A DNA stretch of 12,738 nucleotides, from NCBI GenBank assembly GCA_036655775.1, contig JAVVPL010000058.1:1-12738 (forward strand). The letters are read 5' to 3'. Below, one piece after another: positions 1 to 7,189 of the stretch. The translations under genes and the position numbers were made by a program. Positions within the stretch are counted from its first letter, which is position 1. Each line of letters starts with the position of its first letter. This DNA is from JAVVPL01 sp036655775. GTDB lineage: Bacteria > Bacteroidota > Bacteroidia > Bacteroidales > P3. The notes under the pieces are model-generated. The model had not been told where the DNA came from, searched no databases, and saw only the letters and a program-made list of their open reading frames with translations.

Positions 1-717
1 GTAGATACCGTATTGTACAGAAATCAAGATTTGGCCTTTGAACGTATATTAAAAAAGGAGAGTGCCATACGAAAAGTGGGGATTCGGATGCAATTAGACA
101 ATTCAACGTCCGCATTTATATTGAAAGCCTGGGATGAAGATGGCGTGTATGCAGAGGGGAAATTAGAAATCTCATTTGAACTATCTAATAAGGGAGAGGA
201 AGTCAAAATACAATTGGCAAAACAATTGGCTAAATTGGGAGAAACTCCTTTTTATATTATCGATTTGCAAATTAATTTGGATCAAGCTTATTTTATTCAA
301 GCCTCGCAAATAAATCTTTTACGTAGAGAAGTTTTACAAAGTTTAGAAGAAAAACGAATACTGCAATTTTTCCCTAAGGACAGTGCAAGCATAGATTTAC
401 GACAAATACATAAGCAATCGGTATATCCGCCAAAACAACTCGATTATAGGGCAAATATAAGCAATTCAAAGGCTATGTCGGTATATAAGCAGATGGGGGC
501 TGAAACTTGCGAATGGGGCTTTGAATTGAATCAAGATACACAGGATAAAACCTTGATGTTTACAAAACATTGTATCCGTTATCAGTTGGATCAATGTCCT
601 CGTCGTCATGAAATTTCTAATGATTTTAAAGAAAATTTATATTTAAAAAATAATCGACAAGTGTTTAGTCTTTTTTTTGATTGTGAAAATTGTATGATGC
701 AAATAAAAAGAAAATAG
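1..717 (+). CDS. U32 family protein (RlhA/YdcP-like), C-terminal part, 5' end outside window
   Basis: The frame is open from base 1, so this is the last 238 residues of a longer protein; the TTG at 13 is internal and not a start. The C-terminus has the signature of long U32 proteins: a KHCIRYQLDQCP stretch (Cys codons at 571 and 595) followed by FDCENC near the end (Cys codons at 682 and 691). Long U32 members in this class run to roughly 600-650 residues. Although filed as peptidases, the E. coli member RlhA acts in hydroxylation of 23S rRNA C2501, and UbiU/UbiV relatives bind a [4Fe-4S] cluster through conserved cysteines. I infer a tRNA/rRNA-modification-type role, not proteolysis; the N-terminal U32 barrel cannot be seen here. 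The next gene starts 22 bp downstream on the same strand and may be co-transcribed. Confidence 0.8.
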   Translation, partial: VDTVLYRNQDLAFERILKKESAIRKVGIRMQLDNSTSAFILKAWDEDGVYAEGKLEISFELSNKGEEVKIQLAKQLAKLGETPFYIIDLQINLDQAYFIQASQINLLRREVLQSLEEKRILQFFPKDSASIDLRQIHKQSVYPPKQLDYRANISNSKAMSVYKQMGAETCEWGFELNQDTQDKTLMFTKHCIRYQLDQCPRRHEISNDFKENLYLKNNRQVFSLFFDCENCMMQIKRK

Positions 718-739
718 TATTTAATAAAGTTATTTACGG

Positions 740-2407
740 ATGAAACGATTAATATTTATAGTATGTGCTTCGATTTTAATGATAGGTTGTGCCACTTTTT
801 CAGGAGGTCCTGCAGGGGGACCCGTCGATACCAAAGGGCCTATATTGGTGCATTCTTCGCCCAAACAAAGTGCTAAAAATTCAAAATTACAAAAGATTAG
901 TTTAACTTTTGACGAATATATTGTATTGAAAAATATGGCTAATATTGTGGTGTCACCGCCTTTGAATATACAATATTCCTCAAATTTAAAAGAATTACGA
1001 GCCTTGATTTTAGATACCTTAAAAGAGAATACAACCTATACTATTTCCTTTAATGATGCAATTGTTGATTTAAATGAAGGAAATGTTGTAAAAAATTTGC
1101 GTTTGGTTTTTTCAACTAGCGAGGTCATTGACTCGATGTATTTGGAAGGTAAAATCTTGGATGCTTTAAGTTTGGATGCGCAAGCGAATATTTTTGTGGC
1201 TCTGTATAGTGAATCCTTAGATTCTTTCCCATTTAAAAACATTCCAAATTATATTACAAAAACAGGTGCTGATGGCTATTTTTGGGTGCAAAACATACGT
1301 GATCAATGTTATCAAATTGTTGCATTTGAGGATAAAAATTTTGATATGGTATTAGACCCCATTACAGAACGATTGGCCTATTCTTCTACCTGTATAAAGC
1401 CTAAGCATTTATCAACTCTTCCTATACGTTCAGATAGTGTAGCAGATAGTACGCTGGTCGTACGTAGAGATACGGCCAATATACTCAATTTAATGATGTA
1501 TCAAGATCGTTTGCCTAGTGCGTTTTTGGCGGATGCTAAATTTACACATAGAGGATTTATACAACTTCAATTTAGATATCCCATAGATAAAATTAAAAGT
1601 GAAATTATAGTAGATGGGAAAAAAATGACAGAAACTCAATATTGGAATATGGCAGAGGATAGAAAAAGTGCCAATTTGCGTTGGAGTGATTTGAGTTTTA
1701 ACAAAATGAAATTAATTTTGTTTGTAGATGAATATACCGATACTACGGATCTACTATTGCCCAATTCCTCTACACAAATCAAAATAGATACGTTTAAACT
1801 TTCGCTTACTACGAACGCTAATTCGGCTTTTTTATTTACAGATACGCTCCGTCTGCATTCTTCTAATCCAATTGCTTCATTTCAAAATAAAAAAATAAGC
1901 GTTTGGGCTTTTGTCGGATTTGATAGCACCAAAGTGTCTGCTACTATACAAAAAACAGATCCTAGTAATTTTAATTTACTTTTGCCTTTACATGCTGAAA
2001 CAAGTTATAAAATACATATAGAACCTGCATGTTTTACCGATATTTATGGGCGAACCAACGATACTACACTAATTAAATTAATTTGCAATGCTGTGGATAA
2101 ATATGGAAGTTTATCTATGCAAATAGCAAACTATAAACCTTCTCAATCGTATTTGGTGCAACGAATGGATGAAAAAAACAAAGTATTAGAACAATATTTA
2201 TTGCCCAAGGATGGAAAATTGGTATTGCCTTATCTATTACCAGGCAGCTATAAGTTTAGAATCATTGAAGATGCAAATCAAAATGGAAGATGGGATGGCG
2301 GTGATTTTGTTCAAAAAAAACAGGCTGAAAAATTGTGGTATTATTCTAAAATAATACCTGTAGAGCGTGATTGGGTTATTGAGGAAAAGTGGTCACTTAC
2401 AGAATAA
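740..2407 (+). CDS. Large lipoprotein with N-terminal SbsA-type Ig-like (Big_5) domain
   Basis: A 555-residue exported lipoprotein. It starts MKRLIFIVC with a hydrophobic segment and a lipobox ending at Cys17 (LMIGC). A Gly/Pro-rich stretch ending in GGPVDTKGP follows, as is typical of Bacteroidota Ig-like lipoproteins. Residues about 33-130 fit an SbsA-like Ig fold (PKQSA, LTFDEYI, TYTISFNDAIVDLNEGN, FSTSE). Two acidic loops look like calcium sites: D198-K-N-F-D202 through D206, and D511-A-N-Q-N-G-R-W-D519 through D522. The C-terminal part around the second loop resembles the conserved end of this family (LPGSYKFRIIEDANQNGRWD). The exact function is unknown; it is probably a periplasmic or outer-membrane structural lipoprotein. 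The ATG at 740 is chosen because it gives a complete signal peptide. The last 11 bp overlap the end of the convergent minus-strand gene. Confidence 0.85.
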   Translation: MKRLIFIVCASILMIGCATFSGGPAGGPVDTKGPILVHSSPKQSAKNSKLQKISLTFDEYIVLKNMANIVVSPPLNIQYSSNLKELRALILDTLKENTTYTISFNDAIVDLNEGNVVKNLRLVFSTSEVIDSMYLEGKILDALSLDAQANIFVALYSESLDSFPFKNIPNYITKTGADGYFWVQNIRDQCYQIVAFEDKNFDMVLDPITERLAYSSTCIKPKHLSTLPIRSDSVADSTLVVRRDTANILNLMMYQDRLPSAFLADAKFTHRGFIQLQFRYPIDKIKSEIIVDGKKMTETQYWNMAEDRKSANLRWSDLSFNKMKLILFVDEYTDTTDLLLPNSSTQIKIDTFKLSLTTNANSAFLFTDTLRLHSSNPIASFQNKKISVWAFVGFDSTKVSATIQKTDPSNFNLLLPLHAETSYKIHIEPACFTDIYGRTNDTTLIKLICNAVDKYGSLSMQIANYKPSQSYLVQRMDEKNKVLEQYLLPKDGKLVLPYLLPGSYKFRIIEDANQNGRWDGGDFVQKKQAEKLWYYSKIIPVERDWVIEEKWSLTE

Positions 2408-3392
2408 GTAAATTGCATCCTCTAACATCGCTTTGATCGAATCGACCCAATACTTCAAATGAATGATCGGCATGTACTTTGCCAATATCTTGTGTGGAAA
2501 TAAACGGGCAAGAGTAGATATTGGCTAGATCGATGATATTGATGCCTCCACTTTTTCCATTTTCTTCTAAGCAAAGGGGATCGTGCATATTCCGAATGAG
2601 TATTTTCATCCAAGGAGGGCTTATAAAACCGTTTTTTTGCAAATAGGCTTGAGAGAACAATTCGGCCATGCCATATTCGGAAAAAATATGCTTACATCCA
2701 AATCTTTCGCATAAAATAGCGTGTAATTCTTCTCGAATCATTTCTTTTCGCCTTCCTTTCATTCCGCCAGTTTCTAGTATGGAGGTAGAGTTTAGAGCAA
2801 ATGGGAATTGTTCCGATAAATCTAAAAGGGCATAACTTACACCAAAAAGTATGGTTTTTTGTTTTTTTTGTTCTAGTTTTTGTAGCGTATTGATAAGTGC
2901 TTGATGATTGTGTAAATAAAACCCATTGTTGGGATGTTGACTCTTTTGCATCAAGCCTTGTACCATGTATATTAGAGAAGAATGTTGTTGTTCCATATAG
3001 TTTGGAAGTAGGGCTAAGATACAATACTCCTCAATATTTCCCCAAAATTGAGAGAAACAATTTAAAAAGCTGTTTTCGTAAGGTGTGAAGTTTACAATAT
3101 AATGGACACTTCGTTCAGAACCGCTAGTGCCACTGCTGGTAAAATAATCAATCGGAGCATATCCATCTAGTACTACTTTTTGGGTTTTGAATAATTCAAT
3201 AGGTAAACACGGAATTTGTGTATAGTGTTCAATAGAGGAGGGTTTAAAAGAGGGATATAAAAAATCAATATATTGCCGATATACAGGGTTGCTTTTATAA
3301 TGTATTTGCAATAAAGCGAGTGCATTTTCATTAAATGCTTGTTCAGAATTTATAGATATAAAATTGGTAGATAATTCATCAATACTTTGCAT
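2397..3392 (-). CDS. LuxE/PaaK-like acyl-adenylating enzyme (acyl-protein synthetase family)
   Basis: 331 residues, close to the usual size of stand-alone LuxE-like proteins. The motifs follow the order of the ANL adenylating superfamily: the AMP/phosphate loop FTSSGTSGS (84-92), ETGGMKGRRKE (207-217), SEYGMAE (238-244, the substrate/adenine-side motif), an aspartate in STQDIG (D302), and the C-terminal GRFDQSDVRGC (316-326). LuxE activates a fatty acid as acyl-AMP and passes it to a cysteine. No LuxC reductase, acyl carrier protein or thiolation partner is visible nearby, so the substrate is unknown; a carboxylic acid is inferred. There is no signal peptide, so it is probably cytosolic. It is divergent from the small lipoprotein gene at 3454, with a 61-bp gap, and its stop overlaps the convergent lipoprotein gene by 11 bp. 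A PaaK-type CoA ligase is the alternative, but those are longer. Confidence 0.85.
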   Translation of the reverse strand: MQSIDELSTNFISINSEQAFNENALALLQIHYKSNPVYRQYIDFLYPSFKPSSIEHYTQIPCLPIELFKTQKVVLDGYAPIDYFTSSGTSGSERSVHYIVNFTPYENSFLNCFSQFWGNIEEYCILALLPNYMEQQHSSLIYMVQGLMQKSQHPNNGFYLHNHQALINTLQKLEQKKQKTILFGVSYALLDLSEQFPFALNSTSILETGGMKGRRKEMIREELHAILCERFGCKHIFSEYGMAELFSQAYLQKNGFISPPWMKILIRNMHDPLCLEENGKSGGINIIDLANIYSCPFISTQDIGKVHADHSFEVLGRFDQSDVRGCNLLIL

Positions 3393-3453
3393 GTGTAATA
3401 ATTTTTTGTAATTTTACAGTTTGTTTAAAAATCATTAAAAGACTGTCTATATT

Positions 3454-3993
3454 ATGCCCTTTGTTATTCGATGCCATAAAAATTTCCCAAAAGTACGAAT
3501 TTTCTTTGGATGTATACTGTTTTGTGTTTTTTTTGCTTGTGTGAAAGAATCGGAATTTCCAGTAGAACCTTATATAGAATACCGTTCTCAAGCAGTTAGT
3601 GAAGATGGTAAATCATTGTTTTTTACATTTTATTTTCAAGATGGGGACGGTGATATAGGTCTTTTTACGTATGATACTCTAGCACCTTACATAGGAGAGT
3701 ATAGGTATAATATTTATTTCATTCCCTTTGAAAAGAAAAATGATAGTGTGTATGATACGCTACGTAGTGTGCGACCTCCATATATAAATAGAATTTATAA
3801 ATATAGAATTAAATATATTGAAGCCGTGAATGCAAATAAGGCTTTAAAGGGCGAGATACAATGGGATATGAAAGATTTTGATCGCTTGCAACAAGAATTT
3901 CCAAAGAAAACAATCCGTTTTCAAGTGTATATTTATGATAGAGCTTTGCATATTAGCAACAAAATATATTCACCTGATATTAATTTATACTAA
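3454..3993 (+). CDS. Small predicted lipoprotein with DGDGDIG motif, function unknown
   Basis: 179 residues. A basic N-terminus (RCHKNFPKVR) precedes a hydrophobic run (IFFGCILFCVFFAC), and Cys29 is a plausible lipidation site. The lipobox FFAC is weaker than the LxGC consensus because it has Phe at -3. The mature part contains FQDGDGDIGL (61-70), an Asp-rich loop that recurs in Bacteroidota surface lipoproteins and may bind calcium. The rest is rich in Tyr, Ile and charged residues, with a predicted beta-rich character (for example KTIRFQVYIYDRAL). I do not recognise a characterised family. The stop codon is 8 bp before the mrdA start, so it very probably shares a transcript with mrdA-rodA, which hints at an envelope or wall-growth link. 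There is no later ATG before the lipobox, which supports this start. Confidence 0.75.
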   Translation: MPFVIRCHKNFPKVRIFFGCILFCVFFACVKESEFPVEPYIEYRSQAVSEDGKSLFFTFYFQDGDGDIGLFTYDTLAPYIGEYRYNIYFIPFEKKNDSVYDTLRSVRPPYINRIYKYRIKYIEAVNANKALKGEIQWDMKDFDRLQQEFPKKTIRFQVYIYDRALHISNKIYSPDINLY

Positions 3994-4001
3994 TTCATAT
4001 T

Positions 4002-5834
4002 ATGAAACGAGCATATCCAAATCGGGCACATATATTAATTGCTATTTTTATAGTGGTGATATGTATTTATTGGGTCCGTCTATTCTATATTCAAATTATC
4101 GATTCAAGTTATAGAGAAGGGGCGAAAAATAATGCCTTGCGAAAGCAAACACAATATCCAGCACGAGGATTAGTTTACGATCGATTTGGAAAATTATTGG
4201 TGTATAATGAAGCGGTCTATGATTTGATAATGGATCCAGCTCAAGCGCGAGAAGCCGATATTGTAAATTTATGTGCTTTGATAGGAATTGATGAGGAAGG
4301 GGGTAAGCAGCGTTATCAAAAAGCGATTGATTTTTCTACGCATACACCTTCTGTTTTTGAAAAACAAATTTCCAAAGAACTGTATGGACGTTTACAAGAA
4401 CAATTGTTTAAATTCCCTGGTTTTTATGTGCAATCACGTACGTTACGAAAATATCCCCAAGCTATTGCGGCCCATGTTTTGGGGTATATAGGCGAGGTGA
4501 GCCAAAAACAAACGCAAGCGGATTCATATTATAAATCGGGCGATTATATAGGAATGAGTGGGCTGGAAAAACAATATGAGCCTATGTTGAGAGGTAAAAA
4601 AGGATGCAAATTGTTAATGGTTGATGTATTGAATAGAGAAAAGGGGAGTTATAGAAATGGTGAATTTGATACGGCTTCGGTGGCAGGTTTGAGTTTATAC
4701 AGTACCTTGGATATGGATTTGCAAGCCATGGCAGAAATGTTGATGAAAAATAAAAGAGGCAGTATAGTGGCAATAGAACCTGCCACAGGCGAGATTTTAG
4801 CTTTAGTTTCTAGTCCAAGTTATGACCCAAATTTATTGGTTGGAAGAGTTCGTAGTGCCAATTATCGGGCTTTATTACAGGATCCGTCTAAGCCTTTATT
4901 TGATAGAACACTTATGGCATATTATCCTCCAGGGTCTATTTTTAAAATTCCACAAGCTTTGATCGCTTTACAAGAAGGCGTAATTACCGAAAATACTGCT
5001 ATTCCTTGTGATCATTCTTTAGTAGGTTGCCACAACCATCCTTCGGCTACCAATGTAGCTTCTGCTTTGCGGATGTCGTGTAATCCGTATTTTTATGTGG
5101 TATTTCGTCGATTGATTATGCAAGGAAAAGATTTGAATCGTTTTAAAGATAGTCGATTGGGATTAGAGGAATGGGAGTCTTATATGAAAAGTTTTGGATT
5201 TGGCACCCGTTTGGCCATTGATTTGCCCAATGCAAAGGCTGGGATGATTCCGAATGTGGCTTTCTTTGATCGCTATTATGGAAAAGAACGTTGGGCATTT
5301 AGTACTATATATTCTTTGAGCATTGGACAAGGAGAGGTTGGATTAATTCCTTTGCAAATGGCCAATTTAGCAGCTATTGTAGCCAATAGAGGTTTTTATA
5401 AAACTCCGCATTTGGTGCGTTATATTGGAGAAAATAAACAAATTCCGAATATAGATACCGAAAAACATTACACAAAAATAGAATCCCCGTATTTTGAACC
5501 TATTATCGAGGGAATGTATGGAGCGGTGCATGAGCCTGGTGGAACTGCTCGACGTGCACGTTTGGATAGTATTATTGTGTGTGGGAAAACGGGAACATCT
5601 CAAAATCCACATGGCAAAGATCATGCGGTTTTTATTGCTTTTGCGCCTAAAGATAAGCCTAAAATAGCCATTTCTGTATTTATTGAAAATAGTGGTTTTG
5701 GAGGCACTTGGTCGGCTCCCATTGCGGGTTTACTCATAGAATATTATTTGACACGACAAAGACCTCGTCCAGAATTAGAAAAACAGATGATGGAAGCTAG
5801 TTTTACACCTAAAGAAGAAAGGAAAAAAGATTAA
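4002..5834 (+). CDS. mrdA: Penicillin-binding protein 2, elongation-specific transpeptidase
   Basis: 610 residues, normal for class B PBP2. A single N-terminal membrane anchor (about residues 10-32, ILIAIFIVVICIYWVRLFYIQ) is followed by the pedestal domain with RGLVYDRFGKLL and the conserved AAHVLGYIGEV and SGLEKQYEPMLRG stretches. The C-terminal transpeptidase domain shows all three penicillin-binding motifs: SxxK as S312-I-F-K315 in PPGSIFK, SxN as S359-C-N361, and K529-T-G531 in CGKTGTSQNPHG. The enzyme cross-links peptidoglycan stem peptides in the periplasm and works with RodA in the elongasome. It lies 8 bp after the small lipoprotein gene and 3 bp before rodA, so the genes are in one operon. 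The mreB, mreC and mreD genes that often sit next to this pair are not in the window. The Ile within SIFK, instead of the Thr seen in E. coli PBP2, is a small variation outside the catalytic residues. Confidence 0.97.
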   Translation: MKRAYPNRAHILIAIFIVVICIYWVRLFYIQIIDSSYREGAKNNALRKQTQYPARGLVYDRFGKLLVYNEAVYDLIMDPAQAREADIVNLCALIGIDEEGGKQRYQKAIDFSTHTPSVFEKQISKELYGRLQEQLFKFPGFYVQSRTLRKYPQAIAAHVLGYIGEVSQKQTQADSYYKSGDYIGMSGLEKQYEPMLRGKKGCKLLMVDVLNREKGSYRNGEFDTASVAGLSLYSTLDMDLQAMAEMLMKNKRGSIVAIEPATGEILALVSSPSYDPNLLVGRVRSANYRALLQDPSKPLFDRTLMAYYPPGSIFKIPQALIALQEGVITENTAIPCDHSLVGCHNHPSATNVASALRMSCNPYFYVVFRRLIMQGKDLNRFKDSRLGLEEWESYMKSFGFGTRLAIDLPNAKAGMIPNVAFFDRYYGKERWAFSTIYSLSIGQGEVGLIPLQMANLAAIVANRGFYKTPHLVRYIGENKQIPNIDTEKHYTKIESPYFEPIIEGMYGAVHEPGGTARRARLDSIIVCGKTGTSQNPHGKDHAVFIAFAPKDKPKIAISVFIENSGFGGTWSAPIAGLLIEYYLTRQRPRPELEKQMMEASFTPKEERKKD

Positions 5835-5837
5835 GAG

Positions 5838-7088
5838 ATGGAAACAGGAAAAAGTATATATAGAGCGGCCGATAAAAGTCTAATATGTGTTTTTATCATC
5901 CTGGTATTGATGGGGTGGTTTAATATTTATGCTGCAGTTTACGATGAGATGCATCAAAGTATTTTTGATCTTTCGATGCGATATGGAAAACAAATGTTAT
6001 TTATATCTTTTGCTTTTGTGATTGCCTTGGTGGTTATGTTGATAGATATTCGCTTTTTTACGCAATTTTCCTATGTTTTTTACGGAATTTCTATATTGGG
6101 ACTACTGGCTGTGCTGGTGATAGGTACGGAAATTGCTGGAAATAAATCATGGATTCAATTGGGTGGATTTTCAATTCAACCTTCTGAGTTTGCCAAATTT
6201 GCAACTTGTTTGGCTTTTGCAAAGTATGTGAGTAGTCCAGAGGTAAATATGAAGCGTGTATCTTCGCAAATAGTAGCTTCTTTGTGGTTTTTGTTGCCTA
6301 TGATTTTGATTATGTTGCAGCCCGATGCGGGATCTGCTTTGGTATATACGGCTTTTGTACTTGTACTGTATAGGGAGGGTATGTCGGGAAATGTTTTGCT
6401 CATGGGGGGAACTGCAATTATTTTGTTTGTGTTGACCTTGGTTGTAAATACGTATATTTTACTTGCGGTTGTTGGTTTGTTATTGCTGATCCTTCTATTT
6501 TATAATAAGAAAAATTCCAAAAATATTGTAATGGCGATAGGCCTTTTTATTCTGTGTTGCGCTTTTATTTTTAGTGTCGATTATGCTTTTGACCAATTGG
6601 GAGATCATCAAAAATCACGAATTAATGTTTTATTGGGTAAAAATCCCGATTTGAAGGGGGCTGGCTATAATATCAATCAATCGAAAATTGCGATTGGATC
6701 GGGAGGTTTATTAGGAAAAGGATATTTGGAAGGAACACAAACTAAATTTAATTTTGTGCCAGAACAAAGTACGGATTTTATTTTTTGCACCATAGGAGAA
6801 GAGTGGGGTTTGCTGGGGTCCACGGTTGTATTGTGCCTTTTTCTTTTTTTAGTGATCCGAATTATTCAATTGGCAGAACGACAGCGTTCGGATTTTGCTC
6901 GTGTGTATGGGTATGGGGTGGCTTGTATTCTCTTCTTTCATGTTTTTGTAAATATAGGGATGACCATAGGTTTATTGCCTGTTATCGGAATTCCGTTGCC
7001 TTTTTTTAGTTATGGAGGTTCTTCGCTTTGGTCTTTTACTTTATTGCTGTTTGTATTTATAAAAATGGATGCAAGGAGATATGTATAG
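5838..7088 (+). CDS. rodA: RodA, SEDS-family peptidoglycan glycosyltransferase
   Basis: 416 residues and about ten hydrophobic membrane segments spread over the whole length, the topology of SEDS proteins. Family motifs are present: IQPSEFAKFA (from about 113), QPDAGSALV starting at Q161, PEQSTDFIF with D313 (matching the catalytic Asp262 of E. coli RodA in PERHTDFIF), EEWGLLG, and the C-terminal FSYGGSSLW (390-398). It polymerises lipid II into glycan strands during cell elongation, in complex with PBP2, whose gene ends only 3 bp upstream. Start and length agree with other Bacteroidota RodA proteins. FtsW is the paralogous alternative, but the direct pairing with mrdA makes RodA the better call. 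The next gene has its own promoter after a 101-bp gap. Confidence 0.96.
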   Translation: METGKSIYRAADKSLICVFIILVLMGWFNIYAAVYDEMHQSIFDLSMRYGKQMLFISFAFVIALVVMLIDIRFFTQFSYVFYGISILGLLAVLVIGTEIAGNKSWIQLGGFSIQPSEFAKFATCLAFAKYVSSPEVNMKRVSSQIVASLWFLLPMILIMLQPDAGSALVYTAFVLVLYREGMSGNVLLMGGTAIILFVLTLVVNTYILLAVVGLLLLILLFYNKKNSKNIVMAIGLFILCCAFIFSVDYAFDQLGDHQKSRINVLLGKNPDLKGAGYNINQSKIAIGSGGLLGKGYLEGTQTKFNFVPEQSTDFIFCTIGEEWGLLGSTVVLCLFLFLVIRIIQLAERQRSDFARVYGYGVACILFFHVFVNIGMTIGLLPVIGIPLPFFSYGGSSLWSFTLLLFVFIKMDARRYV

Positions 7089-7117
7089 TGTTTAAATATA
7101 ACATTGTAGCTTAAAAG

Positions 7118-7149
7118 TTTTAGAAAATGCAAATAAAAACGTATATTTG
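7118..7149 (+). promoter_or_regulatory. Putative Bacteroidota-type promoter for the M49 peptidase gene
   Basis: A full match to the phylum's -7 consensus TAnnTTTG is present as TATATTTG at 7142-7149. About 20 bp upstream there is only a partial -33 match (TTTT at 7118-7121, consensus TTTG). Transcription would start near 7155, giving a leader of about 35 nt that is A/T-rich and lacks a Shine-Dalgarno site, as is usual in this phylum. A tandem TAAACTA pair sits right at the expected start point. Confidence 0.6.
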
Positions 7150-7154
7150 TACAC

Positions 7155-7168
7155 TAAACTATAAACTA
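7155..7168 (+). repeat. Tandem 7-bp repeat in the leader of the M49 gene
   Basis: TAAACTA occurs twice back to back (7155-7161 and 7162-7168), at and just after the predicted transcription start. It could be chance in AT-rich DNA, or it could influence initiation by the phylum's RNA polymerase. Confidence 0.4.
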
Positions 7169-7189
7169 TTAATTTAAAATAAAAATATA

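Noticed and set aside
669..679. T-run near the end of the U32 gene as a possible frameshift site
   Set aside because: The frame continues through it into the conserved FDCENC ending, so no shift is needed.
2692..3024. 110-codon minus-strand open frame within the LuxE-like gene
   Set aside because: Overlaps the ANL motifs in another frame and gives no protein-like composition.
3412..3423. TACAGTTTG-like sequence as a promoter for the lipoprotein-mrdA-rodA operon
   Set aside because: It has three bases instead of two between TA and TTTG and no matching -33, so it is too weak to annotate.
3488..3495. CAAAAGTA (TACTTTTG on the minus strand) as a -7 box for the LuxE-like gene
   Set aside because: It lies inside the oppositely transcribed lipoprotein gene, about 96 bp from the start codon, and has no TTTG at the right distance.
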